A stretch of 64,000 nucleotides of DNA. It comes from Proruminimicrobium sp963666965 (GTDB lineage Bacteria; Elusimicrobiota; Endomicrobiia; Endomicrobiales; Endomicrobiaceae). Positions 17,909-26,682 of this stretch are shown in pieces (position 1 is the first letter of the stretch; each line of letters starts with the position of its first letter). The notes below the pieces were generated by a model that did not search any database, was not told the origin of the DNA, and saw nothing but the letters and a program-made list of their open reading frames with translations. The stretch is from positions 1,178,001-1,242,000 of the forward strand of contig OY762939.1 of assembly GCA_963666965.1 (NCBI GenBank), written 5' to 3'. Both the position numbers and the translations under genes were made by a program.

Positions 17909-18907
17909 ATGACAAAACTTCCGCAGCTTAAAATAGGAGACGTTCAGTTAAAAAATTCGCTTCTTCTTGCTCCGATGGCAGGCATAACTGATTTGCCGTT
18001 AAGAGAACTTGCAGTTGAAGGCGGAGCAGGTCTTGTATACACTGAGATGATATCGGCTACGGCATTGTCATACGGAGATTCAAAAACGCTGAAACTTCTT
18101 CAAATGTCGCAAAAAGAAAAAGATATCGTCAGCGCCCAGATTTTCGGCAATAATCCGCGCATAATGTCGGAAAGCGCAAAAAAAATACAGGACCTAGGTT
18201 ATAAATTTATAGATATCAATCTCGGCTGTCCGGCAAAAAAAATAGCAAAAGCAGGTGCCGGCGCTAAGCTTTTGGAATCGCCTAAAAATATTGAAAGTAT
18301 ATTAAGTTCGGTTGTTAAGGCTGTTTCCATTCCTGTTACGGCAAAAACAAGAATAGGACTGTTTAAAGGCCAGAACATAGCGCCTGAAGTAATAGAAATA
18401 GCGCAGAACAGCGGCATAAAAATGATCGCATTGCACGCAAGGCCTGCCGAAAACGGACATAGCGGACCTCCGGATCTTCAGGCTTTTGAAGAAGCCGCGG
18501 CTGATGCAAAAATTCCTGTTGTCGCAAACGGCGGAATAACTGATATCAAAACTGCCGAAAAATTTCTAAAAATACCTAAATGCGGCGGTTTGATGATAGG
18601 AAGAGGCGCTGTAGGAGATTACGAATTGTTTAAGAGAATAGAATATTTTTTTGATAAAGGCGAACTTCTTTCTCATCCGAGCATAAACACTAAAATAAAT
18701 TGGTTTAAAAAACATATATTGTCGTCAATCGATTTTTACGGCGAAGAAAAAGGAATAGTTGTATTAAGAAAAATAGCGCCGTATTATATAAAAGACATAC
18801 CCAATGCCTGCCACATAAGAGACAGATTCAACAAAGTCACTACTCTTAAGGATTTTAATATCCTTATGGATAATATAATGCCTTTCTGCAGCGAAGCTAA
18901 CTTTTAA
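17909..18907 (+). CDS. dusB: tRNA-dihydrouridine synthase
   Basis: A 332-residue FMN enzyme. LLLAPMAGITDLPLR at the N terminus, YTEMISA, NLGCPAKKIAKAGAGAKLL with the catalytic Cys, TAKTRIG, ALHARP, VANGGI and GRGAVGDYELF are all diagnostic of the Dus family. It reduces specific uridines in the tRNA D loop. I chose the ATG four bases after the tsaD stop, since a longer frame would extend back through the tsaD 3' end without conserved sequence. It ends the long + strand gene series; the next gene is convergent. Confidence 0.92.
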   Translation: MTKLPQLKIGDVQLKNSLLLAPMAGITDLPLRELAVEGGAGLVYTEMISATALSYGDSKTLKLLQMSQKEKDIVSAQIFGNNPRIMSESAKKIQDLGYKFIDINLGCPAKKIAKAGAGAKLLESPKNIESILSSVVKAVSIPVTAKTRIGLFKGQNIAPEVIEIAQNSGIKMIALHARPAENGHSGPPDLQAFEEAAADAKIPVVANGGITDIKTAEKFLKIPKCGGLMIGRGAVGDYELFKRIEYFFDKGELLSHPSINTKINWFKKHILSSIDFYGEEKGIVVLRKIAPYYIKDIPNACHIRDRFNKVTTLKDFNILMDNIMPFCSEANF

Positions 18908-18936
18908 AGACAGAAGCATCTCAGATTTCGGTGTAG

Positions 18937-19554
18937 TTATTGTTGCTTTTCCAAAAGAGGTTTAATTCCTTCATAAACTTTTTGTGCGACAAGTTTGTAT
19001 CCTTGTGAATTAGGATGCAGATGATCGGCAAATAAGGTTCTGTCGGTCCATATTTCATTTAATATGCCGGTTATAAGCGGAGTTCTTTTATCTTTTGCTA
19101 TTTCAATAAGCGCTTTATGAAGCTCGGGCAGCTGGTTGTCTTCCGTGCATACGATTACGGCAACAGCGCCGGTAGCCTGTATTTTATCTATGATTTTTTC
19201 CATATTCTGCTTAGTGATTTCTATAGGTATTTTCTTAAAGAAATCATTTGCTCCGAATTCGACAAGAACCATAAAAGGTTTAAATTGGAATATATCGTCT
19301 ATTCTGTCCAATCCCTGCTGCGAAGTATCACCGTGAACGCCTGCATTTACAACGGTGAGATTTGTAAGTTTTTGAAGGAAATACGGATAAGTTTCTCCGT
19401 TTTCCGATCCTGTTCCCTTTGTAAGGCTGTCTCCGAAACATACAAGAGTGTTTTCAAGTTTAGGTTCCGCAGTTACATCAGCCGTTTTAGAAGAACATCC
19501 CGAAAGAGCAAAAAAACATACTAAAGCCGACAAAACAAAAAGTTTTTTAAACAT
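18937..19554 (-). CDS. GDSL/SGNH-family esterase lipoprotein (TesA-like)
   Basis: A 205-residue lipoprotein with lipobox LSGC (Cys20). The hydrolase has the four SGNH blocks: FGDSLTKG with the Ser, NAGV with the Gly, GAND with the Asn, and ADHLHPN with the Asp and His of the triad. This is the arylesterase / lysophospholipase TesA type and should act at the membrane face on ester or thioester bonds. I took the ATG at 19554, preceded by AAGGA nine bases upstream, over a TTG nine bases earlier. It is probably co-transcribed with the amidohydrolase 12 bases upstream. Confidence 0.85.
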   Translation of the reverse strand: MFKKLFVLSALVCFFALSGCSSKTADVTAEPKLENTLVCFGDSLTKGTGSENGETYPYFLQKLTNLTVVNAGVHGDTSQQGLDRIDDIFQFKPFMVLVEFGANDFFKKIPIEITKQNMEKIIDKIQATGAVAVIVCTEDNQLPELHKALIEIAKDKRTPLITGILNEIWTDRTLFADHLHPNSQGYKLVAQKVYEGIKPLLEKQQ

Positions 19555-19566
19555 GATAATCAATCC

Positions 19567-20358
19567 TTATCGCAAATTTAATAATTTCATTATATTACCG
19601 CCGAATAATTTTATCTTTTTATCTTCTTCAATATCAAGAGATTTTAAAAAATCTATTTCTTTTTTTTGGTTTCCTACCGGAAAATCCGTTCCGAACAAAA
19701 TTTTATCGACGGAATGTTTTTCCATAAGCATATCAAGCTGCTGTTTTTTCATATAAGATATTGACGACGATGTGTCAAAATAGATGTTTCTGCCGGCAAG
19801 TTTTTCTATTACTTCATCCCATATTTTAAATCCGCCCATATGTGCGCCGATAAATTTCATTTCCGGAAATTTGTCCGTTATTTTTATTATTTTATCCGGA
19901 GAAGCGTGTATTACGCCGGGAAGACTGAGTTCGGTTCCGCAGTGAAAAAGAACAGGTATATCTAATTTTTGTATATGTTCGTATAACGGGAAAATTTTTT
20001 CGTCGTCTATGTAAAAGTCCTGAAATTCAGGTTGAAATTTTATTCCGAAAGCGTTGTCTTTTATTCTTTTGAGTTCTTCTTTCCATTTGTCGTAAAAAGG
20101 ATGAATAGATGCAAAAGGAATAAATCTTTTGCGGTCTGTTTTAAAGAGCCAATTGTTTATCGATATTACCTGGTCAGGTCTTGAAGCTACCGAGGCTATT
20201 ACGCTTTTTGATATTGCGTTTTCATCCATTATTCTGAGCAAATTTGAAACTGTCGGAATAACTGATATCGGCATAGAAAACGACTGCTTGAGATAATCTT
20301 TTGCTTTTTCGGCTACTTTGTCCGGCCATACATGTGTGTGGGAGTCTATTATAATCAT
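19567..20358 (-). CDS. amidohydrolase-2 family metal-dependent hydrolase
   Basis: A 263-residue TIM-barrel protein. IDSHTHVWPD gives the first H-x-H metal site. FHCGTELS, FIGAHMGG and a late LFGTDFPVGNQ provide the other His and Asp ligands expected in amidohydrolase-related proteins. Members act as hydrolases or decarboxylases on small molecules; the substrate cannot be read from sequence. It is the first gene of a two-gene - strand unit and divergent from ruvC, with 112 bp between the starts. Confidence 0.8.
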   Translation of the reverse strand: MIIIDSHTHVWPDKVAEKAKDYLKQSFSMPISVIPTVSNLLRIMDENAISKSVIASVASRPDQVISINNWLFKTDRKRFIPFASIHPFYDKWKEELKRIKDNAFGIKFQPEFQDFYIDDEKIFPLYEHIQKLDIPVLFHCGTELSLPGVIHASPDKIIKITDKFPEMKFIGAHMGGFKIWDEVIEKLAGRNIYFDTSSSISYMKKQQLDMLMEKHSVDKILFGTDFPVGNQKKEIDFLKSLDIEEDKKIKLFGGNIMKLLNLR

Positions 20359-20412
20359 AATGAGGGGATTATATAAATTATTAACGGTAAATGTAAATGT
20401 TTTCAGAGGATG

Positions 20413-20441
20413 TTGATAAAAGAATTAATATTGTTTATAAT
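20413..20441 (+). promoter_or_regulatory. sigma70-type promoter of ruvC
   Basis: TTGATA at 20413-20418 and TATAAT at 20436-20441 are separated by exactly 17 bases, and the ATG of ruvC follows 29 bases after the -10 box. It lies between divergent genes. Confidence 0.65.
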
Positions 20442-20470
20442 TCTTTTAAATTATTTTGACAGGCGGATAA

Positions 20471-20953
20471 ATGATAGTTTTAGGAATCGATCCAGGGCTT
20501 TCGATGGCCGGATGGGGCGTTGTTGAAAAAGGCGCCACGGATAAAATAAAAATGCTGGAATACGGCTGCATAAAAACCTATCCGGAACAAAAATTGCCGC
20601 AAAGACTGAAATATTTATACGATGAAATGTATAACGTAATAAAAAAATACAATCCGGAAGTTGTCGCAATAGAAGAATTATTTTTTCTTAAAAGAGCAGC
20701 AAGCGTGGCCGCTGTAGGACAGGCAAGGGGCGCGCTTCTTGTGGCGGTATGCAATAATAATATTCCCGTCTTTGAATATAATCCCAGACATGTCAAAATA
20801 GCGCTTACCGGCTACGGATCAGCCGACAAACATCAGATGCAGCATATGGTTAAGGCTGTTTTAGGTCTCAAAGATATTCCAAAACCTGATGATGCAGCCG
20901 ATGCTCTTGCCATGGCTATATGCCATCTAAATACCAACAGGCTTTTCAAGTAA
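20471..20953 (+). CDS. ruvC: Holliday junction endodeoxyribonuclease RuvC
   Basis: A 160-residue protein of the normal RuvC length. The catalytic acidic residues are in VLGIDPGL (Asp7), AIEELFF (Glu near 67) and DDAADALAMAICH (Asp pair near residue 140). RuvC cuts Holliday junctions symmetrically together with RuvAB, which is not in the window. It stands alone here with its own promoter and is not followed by ruvA. Confidence 0.95.
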   Translation: MIVLGIDPGLSMAGWGVVEKGATDKIKMLEYGCIKTYPEQKLPQRLKYLYDEMYNVIKKYNPEVVAIEELFFLKRAASVAAVGQARGALLVAVCNNNIPVFEYNPRHVKIALTGYGSADKHQMQHMVKAVLGLKDIPKPDDAADALAMAICHLNTNRLFK

Positions 20954-20970
20954 AATGTGTGTATTTTTGT

Positions 20971-20999
20971 TTGACAAAATACTGCTATAAAGATACAAT
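20971..20999 (+). promoter_or_regulatory. strong sigma70-type promoter of hppA
   Basis: A consensus TTGACA (20971-20976), a 17-base spacer and TACAAT (20994-20999) lie about 94 bases ahead of the hppA start. This is one of the best promoter matches in the window. Confidence 0.75.
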
Positions 21000-21002
21000 T
21001 TG

Positions 21003-21017
21003 TGTCAAAAATTGACA
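21003..21017. promoter_or_regulatory. perfect palindrome at the hppA transcription start (candidate operator)
   Basis: TGTCAA-AAA-TTGACA is a perfect 6-bp inverted repeat that begins 4 bases after the -10 hexamer, so it would cover positions about -3 to +12 of the transcript. The position suits a repressor site. The right half also equals a -35 hexamer by sequence, but no -10 follows at a proper distance. Confidence 0.4.
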
Positions 21018-21092
21018 AATCTTTAAAACCTTAAAAAACGCCAAAGCATAATAAAAAACCCTGAAAAAGGGCGAAAAAAGGAGAAAAATAGT

Positions 21093-23483
21093 ATGTTTTC
21101 AAAACTGAGGAGTATGCTTCTTTCGCTGGTGGTTACGGTTTCGGCTTCAGTATGTGCTTTTGCTTCAAGTGAAGCCAATCTTGTAATTCCGGATTTGTCG
21201 TCTGTTTCGTTTTTGGGCGGTATTTCAGGACATTCGTTGTTGATGTTTGGTCTTCTTGTCTGTATTTTCGGTTTGGGTTTTGGTTTTAAGCAGTTTAATG
21301 CAATAAAAAATCTGCCGGTTCACAAATCAATGCTTAATGTTTCCGAACTTATTTATGAAACATGTAAAACATACCTCGTAACACAGGGTAAATTCATAAT
21401 AATTCTTGAAGTTCTTCTTGCAGCGATCATATTTATATATTTTTATTTCTTAAGCGGTTTCACGCTTTTAAAAGTTTCGATAATAATATTGTGCAGCGTT
21501 ATCGGTATTTTAGGAAGCTATGCGGTTGCATGGTTTGGTATGAGACTTAATACTTTTGCAAATTCAAGATCGGCTTTTGCAAGCCTCAGAGGGAAACCTT
21601 ATCCTACTTTTGCCATTCCTTTAAAATCGGGTATGTCAATCGGAATGCTTCTTATAAGCATAGAACTTTTCATAATGCTTGTAATTCTTCTTTTTATACC
21701 TAGAGATTTCGCAGGACCTTGTTTTATAGGTTTTGCAATAGGTGAATCGCTGGGCGCTTCGGTTTTGAGAATCGCAGGCGGAATTTTTACAAAAATTGCG
21801 GATATCGGTTCGGATTTGATGAAAATTGTCTTCAATATTAAGGAAGATGATGCAAGAAATCCGGGTGTTATAGCAGATTGTACCGGCGACAATGCCGGAG
21901 ATTCGGTAGGTCCTACGGCCGACGGTTTTGAAACGTACGGAGTAACCGGCGTTGCTTTGATCACATTTATTATGCTTGCAGTTCCTGAGGCTGATAATCA
22001 GGTCAAGCTTCTTGTATGGATATTTGTAATGAGACTTATAATGATTATAGCAAGCGCGGCCGCTTACTGGTTAAACGGATCTATTGCAAAATCAAAATAT
22101 GAAAAAGCCGATAAAATGAACTTTGAAGAACCTCTTACATCTTTGGTTTGGATAACTTCAATAATATCGGTAGTTTTAACTTTTATAACTTCTAACCTCA
22201 TAATAGGCGATTTGGCAAACGGTTTGTGGTGGAAGCTTTCGGTAATTATAACATGCGGAACTATGGCAGGTGCGATTATACCGGAAGTTGTTAAAATATT
22301 TACATCTACAAAAAGCGCTTTTGTAAAAAATGTCGTAAATTCGTCTAAAAACGGCGGAGCTTCTTTGAATATTCTTGCCGGTCTTACCGCAGGTAATTTC
22401 AGCGCATATTGGATGGGGCTTGTTATAATAATCCTTATGGCTGTCGCTTACGGAGTAAGTATGCTCGGTTTTACTGAATTTATGATGCATCCTGCAGTTT
22501 TTGCATTCGGTCTTGTGGCATTTGGATTTTTGGGAATGGGACCTGTAACTATAGCCGTTGATTCTTACGGACCTGTTACAGACAATGCCCAGTCAGTTTA
22601 TGAACTTTCTCTTATAGAAAGCATACCAGGAATAAAAGAAGAAATTAAAAAAGATTTCGGATTTGATCCTAATTTTGATAAATCAAAATTGACTCTTGAA
22701 GAAAATGACGGAGCCGGAAATACTTTCAAAGCAACTGCAAAACCTGTTTTGATAGGTACCGCAGTAGTCGGCGCGACAACGATGATATTCTCGATTATAT
22801 TTACTCTTATGGAAGTTAAGGGTGAAGATATTGTTCTTCAGGGACTTTCTCTTCTCCACGCTCCTTTCTTACTTGGACTTATAGCAGGAGGAGCCGTAAT
22901 ATACTGGTTTACAGGCGCTTCAACACATGCTGTTACAAGCGGAGCGTATAAAGCAGTTGAATTTATTAAAGCAAATATTAAGCTTGACGGAACTTCAGAT
23001 AAAGCTTCAACGGAAGACAGTAAAAAAGTTGTTGAAATTTGTACAAAATATGCGCAGAAAGGTATGTTCAATTTGTTCTTAGTCATATTCTTTTCAACTA
23101 TAGCTTTTGCTTTTATTGAGCCTTATTTCTTTATAGGTTATTTGATATCCATAGCAATATTTGGTTTATTTCAGGCGATATTTATGGCAAATGCCGGCGG
23201 AGCATGGGATAATGCGAAGAAATTTGTTGAAGTTGATATGAGAGAAAAAGGAACAGAACTTCATAAGGCGACGGTTGTTGGAGATACAGTAGGAGATCCT
23301 TTTAAAGACACATCGTCAGTAGCCTTAAATCCTATCATTAAGTTTACGACTTTGTTCGGGCTTTTGGCTCTTGAACTTGCTCTGGGAATTCCTCCTGTTG
23401 TAAGCACGGTTTTTGCGGTAGTATTTTTTATAGTTTCAATAGTATTTGTAGTAAGATCTTTTACAAGCATGCTTATAAAGTAA
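21093..23483 (+). CDS. hppA: membrane-bound ion-pumping pyrophosphatase
   Basis: A 796-residue polytopic protein. The substrate-binding and catalytic loops are GDNAGDSVGPTADGFETYG, VDSYGPVTDNAQ, NAGGAWDNAKKF and GDTVGDPFKDTSSVALNP. The enzyme couples PPi hydrolysis to outward H+ or Na+ transport. The site that decides K+ dependence reads GNTFKATAK: the Lys at the position that is Ala in K+-dependent enzymes points to a K+-independent, proton-pumping type (established rule, applied by eye). Several loops differ from the common DNVGDNVGD and DNAGGIAEM forms, so it belongs to a divergent branch. The start has AAGGAG upstream, and the gene has its own promoter and terminator. Confidence 0.92.
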   Translation: MFSKLRSMLLSLVVTVSASVCAFASSEANLVIPDLSSVSFLGGISGHSLLMFGLLVCIFGLGFGFKQFNAIKNLPVHKSMLNVSELIYETCKTYLVTQGKFIIILEVLLAAIIFIYFYFLSGFTLLKVSIIILCSVIGILGSYAVAWFGMRLNTFANSRSAFASLRGKPYPTFAIPLKSGMSIGMLLISIELFIMLVILLFIPRDFAGPCFIGFAIGESLGASVLRIAGGIFTKIADIGSDLMKIVFNIKEDDARNPGVIADCTGDNAGDSVGPTADGFETYGVTGVALITFIMLAVPEADNQVKLLVWIFVMRLIMIIASAAAYWLNGSIAKSKYEKADKMNFEEPLTSLVWITSIISVVLTFITSNLIIGDLANGLWWKLSVIITCGTMAGAIIPEVVKIFTSTKSAFVKNVVNSSKNGGASLNILAGLTAGNFSAYWMGLVIIILMAVAYGVSMLGFTEFMMHPAVFAFGLVAFGFLGMGPVTIAVDSYGPVTDNAQSVYELSLIESIPGIKEEIKKDFGFDPNFDKSKLTLEENDGAGNTFKATAKPVLIGTAVVGATTMIFSIIFTLMEVKGEDIVLQGLSLLHAPFLLGLIAGGAVIYWFTGASTHAVTSGAYKAVEFIKANIKLDGTSDKASTEDSKKVVEICTKYAQKGMFNLFLVIFFSTIAFAFIEPYFFIGYLISIAIFGLFQAIFMANAGGAWDNAKKFVEVDMREKGTELHKATVVGDTVGDPFKDTSSVALNPIIKFTTLFGLLALELALGIPPVVSTVFAVVFFIVSIVFVVRSFTSMLIK

Positions 23484-23500
23484 TATTTAATTAAACATAG

Positions 23501-23540
23501 ATAAGACGCGGAATAAAATATTCCGCGTCTTATTTTTTTT
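23501..23540 (+). terminator. intrinsic terminator after hppA
   Basis: A perfect 15-bp stem (ATAAGACGCGGAATA with its complement, 23501-23515 and 23519-23533) with a three-base AAA loop is followed by seven T. It lies 17 bases after the hppA stop. Confidence 0.9.
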
Positions 23541-23620
23541 CACTTAATGGTATGTAAATATGGCGAAAACGATATTTAAATGCTATAATACAGCGGAACA
23601 ATGGCTTATAAGGGGTGGAT

Positions 23621-24784
23621 ATGGAATTTAAGTTTAAACATTTTTTGCTTTTAACCATGTTATTCTTGCCGCTTTCGGCTTGCAACAGAGGAGATTTCAA
23701 CGCAGGCGTTCGTTATCAGCAGGAAGGAGAATACGACAAAGCAATAAGAAGTTATAATTCTGCAGTAAAAAATAATCATAATATAGCTCTTGCACAAAAA
23801 AATCTCGGCGATATATATATTATCAGAGGCGATTATAAGAAGGGATTTGAATCTTATGTCGAGGCAATAGAAGCAAATCATAATCTTGTACTTGTATATG
23901 TTATGAAGTTTATATCGGACAGCGATAAAAATCTGAGACAGACGGCTATAGACTATCTTCCAAAGGTTAGAAATAATGAAGCCAGAGACAAAATGTTTGA
24001 AAAACTTGCTTCAATGCTTAAATCCGGAAAACTGCATGAAAAAATAGATGCTCTTGATTTGATTGCAAATCTCGGATGCACAAGCGAACCGATGTTTAAT
24101 GACATCTTAGAGCTTCTTGACGACGAAAATCCCGTAGTAAAACAAAAGGCTCTTTATGCAATGCCAACTCTGCGCGACTGTGTAGTAAGATTTGACTCTC
24201 TTAACAAAATTATGGCAGTTGTTCAAAGCGCTAATAATAATGAACTTGTAAAAATTGCGGCAATAGAATGTATCGGTAATTTAAAATCCGACGGCAAGGC
24301 TGCTCTTCCTATGTTGTTTGATTTGGCTGAGGCAGACAATGTATTCAGCGAGTCTGCAGTGAAAGCAATAAACAATATTAATATATCTGACAGAGCAAAT
24401 GCCAAAGAACTCAAAAAATATCTGGCAAGCGCAAAAAATGATACCAAAATTAAAGTTTTAAATATTTTAGGCAATATGAATTCCGAAGCGAACGATATGG
24501 TTCCTTTTATCATACCGCTTCTTAAAGACAAAAATGTTGAAGTACGCGAACTGGCAAGAACAACCATAAGAAAAATAGGCACTTCTTCCAAAGAGGCTGT
24601 CGCCGATTTAATTAATCTTCTCGGCAATCCTGAATATGAAATAAGGCTTGTTGTTCTTACAGAGCTTAGCGAAATAGGCAAAGATGCCGCTTCTGCGCTT
24701 CCTGCAGTAGAAAAACTGCTTAAAGATCCTAATGAAAACGTAAGAAAATATGCAGAGTATGCAATCTCAGAGATCAATAAATAA
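23621..24784 (+). CDS. lipoprotein with TPR and HEAT repeats
   Basis: A 387-residue protein with lipobox LSAC (Cys21). Residues about 25-85 form two TPR-like helix pairs (QQEGEYDKAIRSYNSAVKNN, AQKNLGDIYIIRGDYKKG). Residues 95-387 are HEAT/PBS-lyase-like repeats with recurrent DENPVVKQKAL, DKNVEVRELA and DPNENVRKYA units. Such proteins are scaffolds; no catalytic site is visible. The ATG at 23621 is preferred over the GTG six bases upstream because AAGGGG precedes it. TATAAT at 23584-23589 is a likely -10, but its -35 is weak. A terminator follows, so it is a single-gene unit. Confidence 0.8.
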   Translation: MEFKFKHFLLLTMLFLPLSACNRGDFNAGVRYQQEGEYDKAIRSYNSAVKNNHNIALAQKNLGDIYIIRGDYKKGFESYVEAIEANHNLVLVYVMKFISDSDKNLRQTAIDYLPKVRNNEARDKMFEKLASMLKSGKLHEKIDALDLIANLGCTSEPMFNDILELLDDENPVVKQKALYAMPTLRDCVVRFDSLNKIMAVVQSANNNELVKIAAIECIGNLKSDGKAALPMLFDLAEADNVFSESAVKAINNINISDRANAKELKKYLASAKNDTKIKVLNILGNMNSEANDMVPFIIPLLKDKNVEVRELARTTIRKIGTSSKEAVADLINLLGNPEYEIRLVVLTELSEIGKDAASALPAVEKLLKDPNENVRKYAEYAISEINK

Positions 24785-24799
24785 AATGCGGAAATTCAT

Positions 24800-24835
24800 A
24801 AAGGCTGTCATATTTTTTTGTGGCGGCTTTTTATA
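24800..24835 (+). terminator. intrinsic terminator after the HEAT lipoprotein gene
   Basis: AAAGGCTGTCA (24800-24810) pairs with TGGCGGCTTTT (24821-24831), counting three G-U pairs in RNA, around a T-rich ten-base loop, and is followed by a T-rich run. It separates the HEAT gene from hypC. Confidence 0.6.
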
Positions 24836-24851
24836 TTTTGGCAGGCCAAAA
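24836..24851. promoter_or_regulatory. short palindrome just before the hypC start
   Basis: TTTTGGC-AG-GCCAAAA is a perfect 7-bp inverted repeat ending on the A of the hypC ATG. It could be an operator or a translation-control hairpin that hides the AGG in its loop region. No function can be assigned from sequence alone. Confidence 0.35.
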
Positions 24852-25066
24852 TGTGCATAGCCAACGTTTGTAAAATAAAAAAAATATTAAAAGACTTAAA
24901 AGCCGACGCGGATTTCTGCGGTTTGACGGATACCATCGATATACGCTTTGTTGACGGTCTCAAGAAAGGAGACTACACGCTTGTTCATGCCGGTTTTGCC
25001 ATGCAGAAAATAGAAAAAGAAGAAGCGCTTAAAATGATAAAAGCCGCAAAGGAAGCAGGTTTTTGA
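24851..25066 (+). CDS. hypC: hydrogenase maturation chaperone HypC
   Basis: A 71-residue protein. The ATG at 24851 gives the HypC N terminus Met-Cys (MCIAN), where Cys2 is the residue that carries the iron-ligand precursor with HypD. The C terminus YTLVHAGFAMQKIEKEEA is the typical HypC/HupF signature (GDYVLVHAGFA pattern). The usual Pro of MCLAxP is replaced (MCIANV). HypC works with HypD in building the Fe(CN)2CO centre of NiFe hydrogenases. It opens the hyp gene run. The stop is two bases from the LOG gene start. Confidence 0.85.
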   Translation: MCIANVCKIKKILKDLKADADFCGLTDTIDIRFVDGLKKGDYTLVHAGFAMQKIEKEEALKMIKAAKEAGF

Positions 25067-25068
25067 AA

Positions 25069-25641
25069 ATGAATAAAATTAAAAATATATGCGTTTTCTG
25101 CGGATCAGGTCTCGGCGGCAAAGAAATTTATGCGGATGTTACAGAAAAATTTGCTTCTGAAATAGTAAAAAACGGACTTGGTCTTGTTTACGGCGGAGGC
25201 AATATCGGACTTATGGGTATTTTGTCCGATAGTGTAAAAAAACAAGGCGGAAATGTAACCGGAGTAATTCCGGAGTTTCTCTATAATTTAAAGCTCGGCA
25301 ATAAAAACGCCGATGAATTAAAAATAGTAAAAGATATGCATGAAAGAAAAAAAACGATGTACCAGTTGTCGGACTGTTTTGTTGCTCTTCCTGGCGGCAT
25401 AGGAACGCTTGAGGAAATTTTTGAAATATTTACATGGCAGCAGCTTTCTCTTCATTGCAAACCGTGCGGCCTTCTTAATATAGGCGGTTACTACGACAGC
25501 CTTATAGAATTTTTAAGCAAAACAGCAGGCGATGATTTTATGAAGCACGATCATCTTGAAAATCTTGTTATAGAAACAGGATACGATAAAATAATACCGA
25601 AACTTTTATCATGCAAAATAAATAAAACTGCAAAAGTTTAG
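25069..25641 (+). CDS. LOG-family protein (phosphoribohydrolase-like)
   Basis: A 190-residue Rossmann-like protein with CVFCGSGLG at the N terminus, VYGGGNIGLMG, MHERKKTMYQLSD and ALPGGIGTLEEIFE. GGxG and PGGxGTxxE are the LOG motifs that bind the substrate phosphate and ribose. Characterised members release the base from nucleoside 5'-monophosphates (cytokinin type LOG). The gene lies inside the hyp run between hypC and hypD with 2 and 6 base gaps, which is not a usual partner for hydrogenase maturation. The ATG at 25069 is chosen over a TTG six bases earlier. Confidence 0.88.
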   Translation: MNKIKNICVFCGSGLGGKEIYADVTEKFASEIVKNGLGLVYGGGNIGLMGILSDSVKKQGGNVTGVIPEFLYNLKLGNKNADELKIVKDMHERKKTMYQLSDCFVALPGGIGTLEEIFEIFTWQQLSLHCKPCGLLNIGGYYDSLIEFLSKTAGDDFMKHDHLENLVIETGYDKIIPKLLSCKINKTAKV

Positions 25642-25647
25642 AGGCGT

Positions 25648-26682
25648 ATGAAAAAAATAAGACCGGCTAAATTTATGGAAGTTTGTGGCACTCATACATT
25701 TGCGCTGTCTAAATTTGCTCTGAAAAAATTTTATGGCGGCAAAATAGAATTTTTATCCGGGCCGGGATGTCCGGTATGCGTTACGTCTCAACAAGACATA
25801 GATTATGCTGTCCAGCTTGCCGAAAATTCTCAAAATATAGTAGTTTCGTTCGGCGATATGATCAGAGTTCCCTCTTCAAATCCGCAGGTTTCACTTGAAA
25901 AATTCAAAAAACAAAATGTCAAAACAGTATATTCCGTTTTGGACGTGATAAATATTGCCGTGGAAAATCCTTCAAAAAATGTTGTATTTATTGCAGTCGG
26001 TTTTGAGACCACGGTTCCTTTAATAGCAAGTATTGTCACAGATGCGCATAAAAAGAAATTAAATAATTTTTATATATTCTGCTCTCTGAAAACGATAGTT
26101 CCAGCTCTAAAACAGCTTCTTTCAAAAAAACAGATAAAAGCGGACGGCTTTATACTTCCGGGACACGTCTGCACCGTAACCGGTTATAATCCGTTTGAAT
26201 TTATAGCGCAGGAATATAAAATTCCGTGCGTAGTTGCCGGTTTTGAATTTGAAGATCTGAAAAAAGCCGTAGATCTGCTTTATTCGATGCACCTTAGTAA
26301 AACCGCAGAACTGAAAAATTGTTATGCTCCCGTCACAAAAAACGGTAATATAAAAGCTTTAAAAGCAGTTGGGGAAGTTTTTGAATCCGAAACGGTAAAA
26401 TGGAGAGGATTGGGAATCATAGGTAAAAGCGGTCTTAAATTAACAAAAAAATATGAGAAGTTTGACATAACAAAAAAAATAGCCCGTAAAAACTCCGTAA
26501 CAAGCTTTAAAAACGCATCAAAATGTATCTGCGGCAGTTTGTTTACCGGCAAATATAAACCGTCTGACTGTCCGAGTTTCGCAAAAGAATGCACTCCTCT
26601 TACTCCTGCCGGGCCATGTATGGTTTCAAGCGAAGGCGTATGCGCAAGTTATTACAAATACGGAGACAAAAATGAAAAATAA
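25648..26682 (+). CDS. hypD: hydrogenase maturation protein HypD
   Basis: A 344-residue protein. MEVCGTHTFALSKF contains the conserved Cys of the HypC-HypD active site; GPGCPVCVT, FVAVGFETT-like (FIAVGFETTVP), PGHVCTV and a C-terminal Cys cluster (CICGSLFTG, DCPSFAKECTPLTPAGPCMVSS) carry the 4Fe-4S cluster and thiols. HypD is the scaffold on which the Fe(CN)2CO unit is assembled. It overlaps hypE by 11 bases. Confidence 0.95.
   Translation: MKKIRPAKFMEVCGTHTFALSKFALKKFYGGKIEFLSGPGCPVCVTSQQDIDYAVQLAENSQNIVVSFGDMIRVPSSNPQVSLEKFKKQNVKTVYSVLDVINIAVENPSKNVVFIAVGFETTVPLIASIVTDAHKKKLNNFYIFCSLKTIVPALKQLLSKKQIKADGFILPGHVCTVTGYNPFEFIAQEYKIPCVVAGFEFEDLKKAVDLLYSMHLSKTAELKNCYAPVTKNGNIKALKAVGEVFESETVKWRGLGIIGKSGLKLTKKYEKFDITKKIARKNSVTSFKNASKCICGSLFTGKYKPSDCPSFAKECTPLTPAGPCMVSSEGVCASYYKYGDKNEK

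Noticed and set aside
19117..19524. + strand frame of 135 codons across the GDSL lipoprotein gene
   Set aside because: The opposite strand carries a complete SGNH hydrolase with all motifs and a lipobox; the + strand frame is its shadow.
21012..21040. Second hppA promoter starting at the downstream TTGACA
   Set aside because: No TATAAT-like sequence follows at 16-18 bases; the hexamer is better explained as half of the palindrome.
24223..24777. - strand frame of 184 codons across the HEAT-repeat gene
   Set aside because: A long shadow caused by the repeat codons; the + strand has a lipobox and clear HEAT units.
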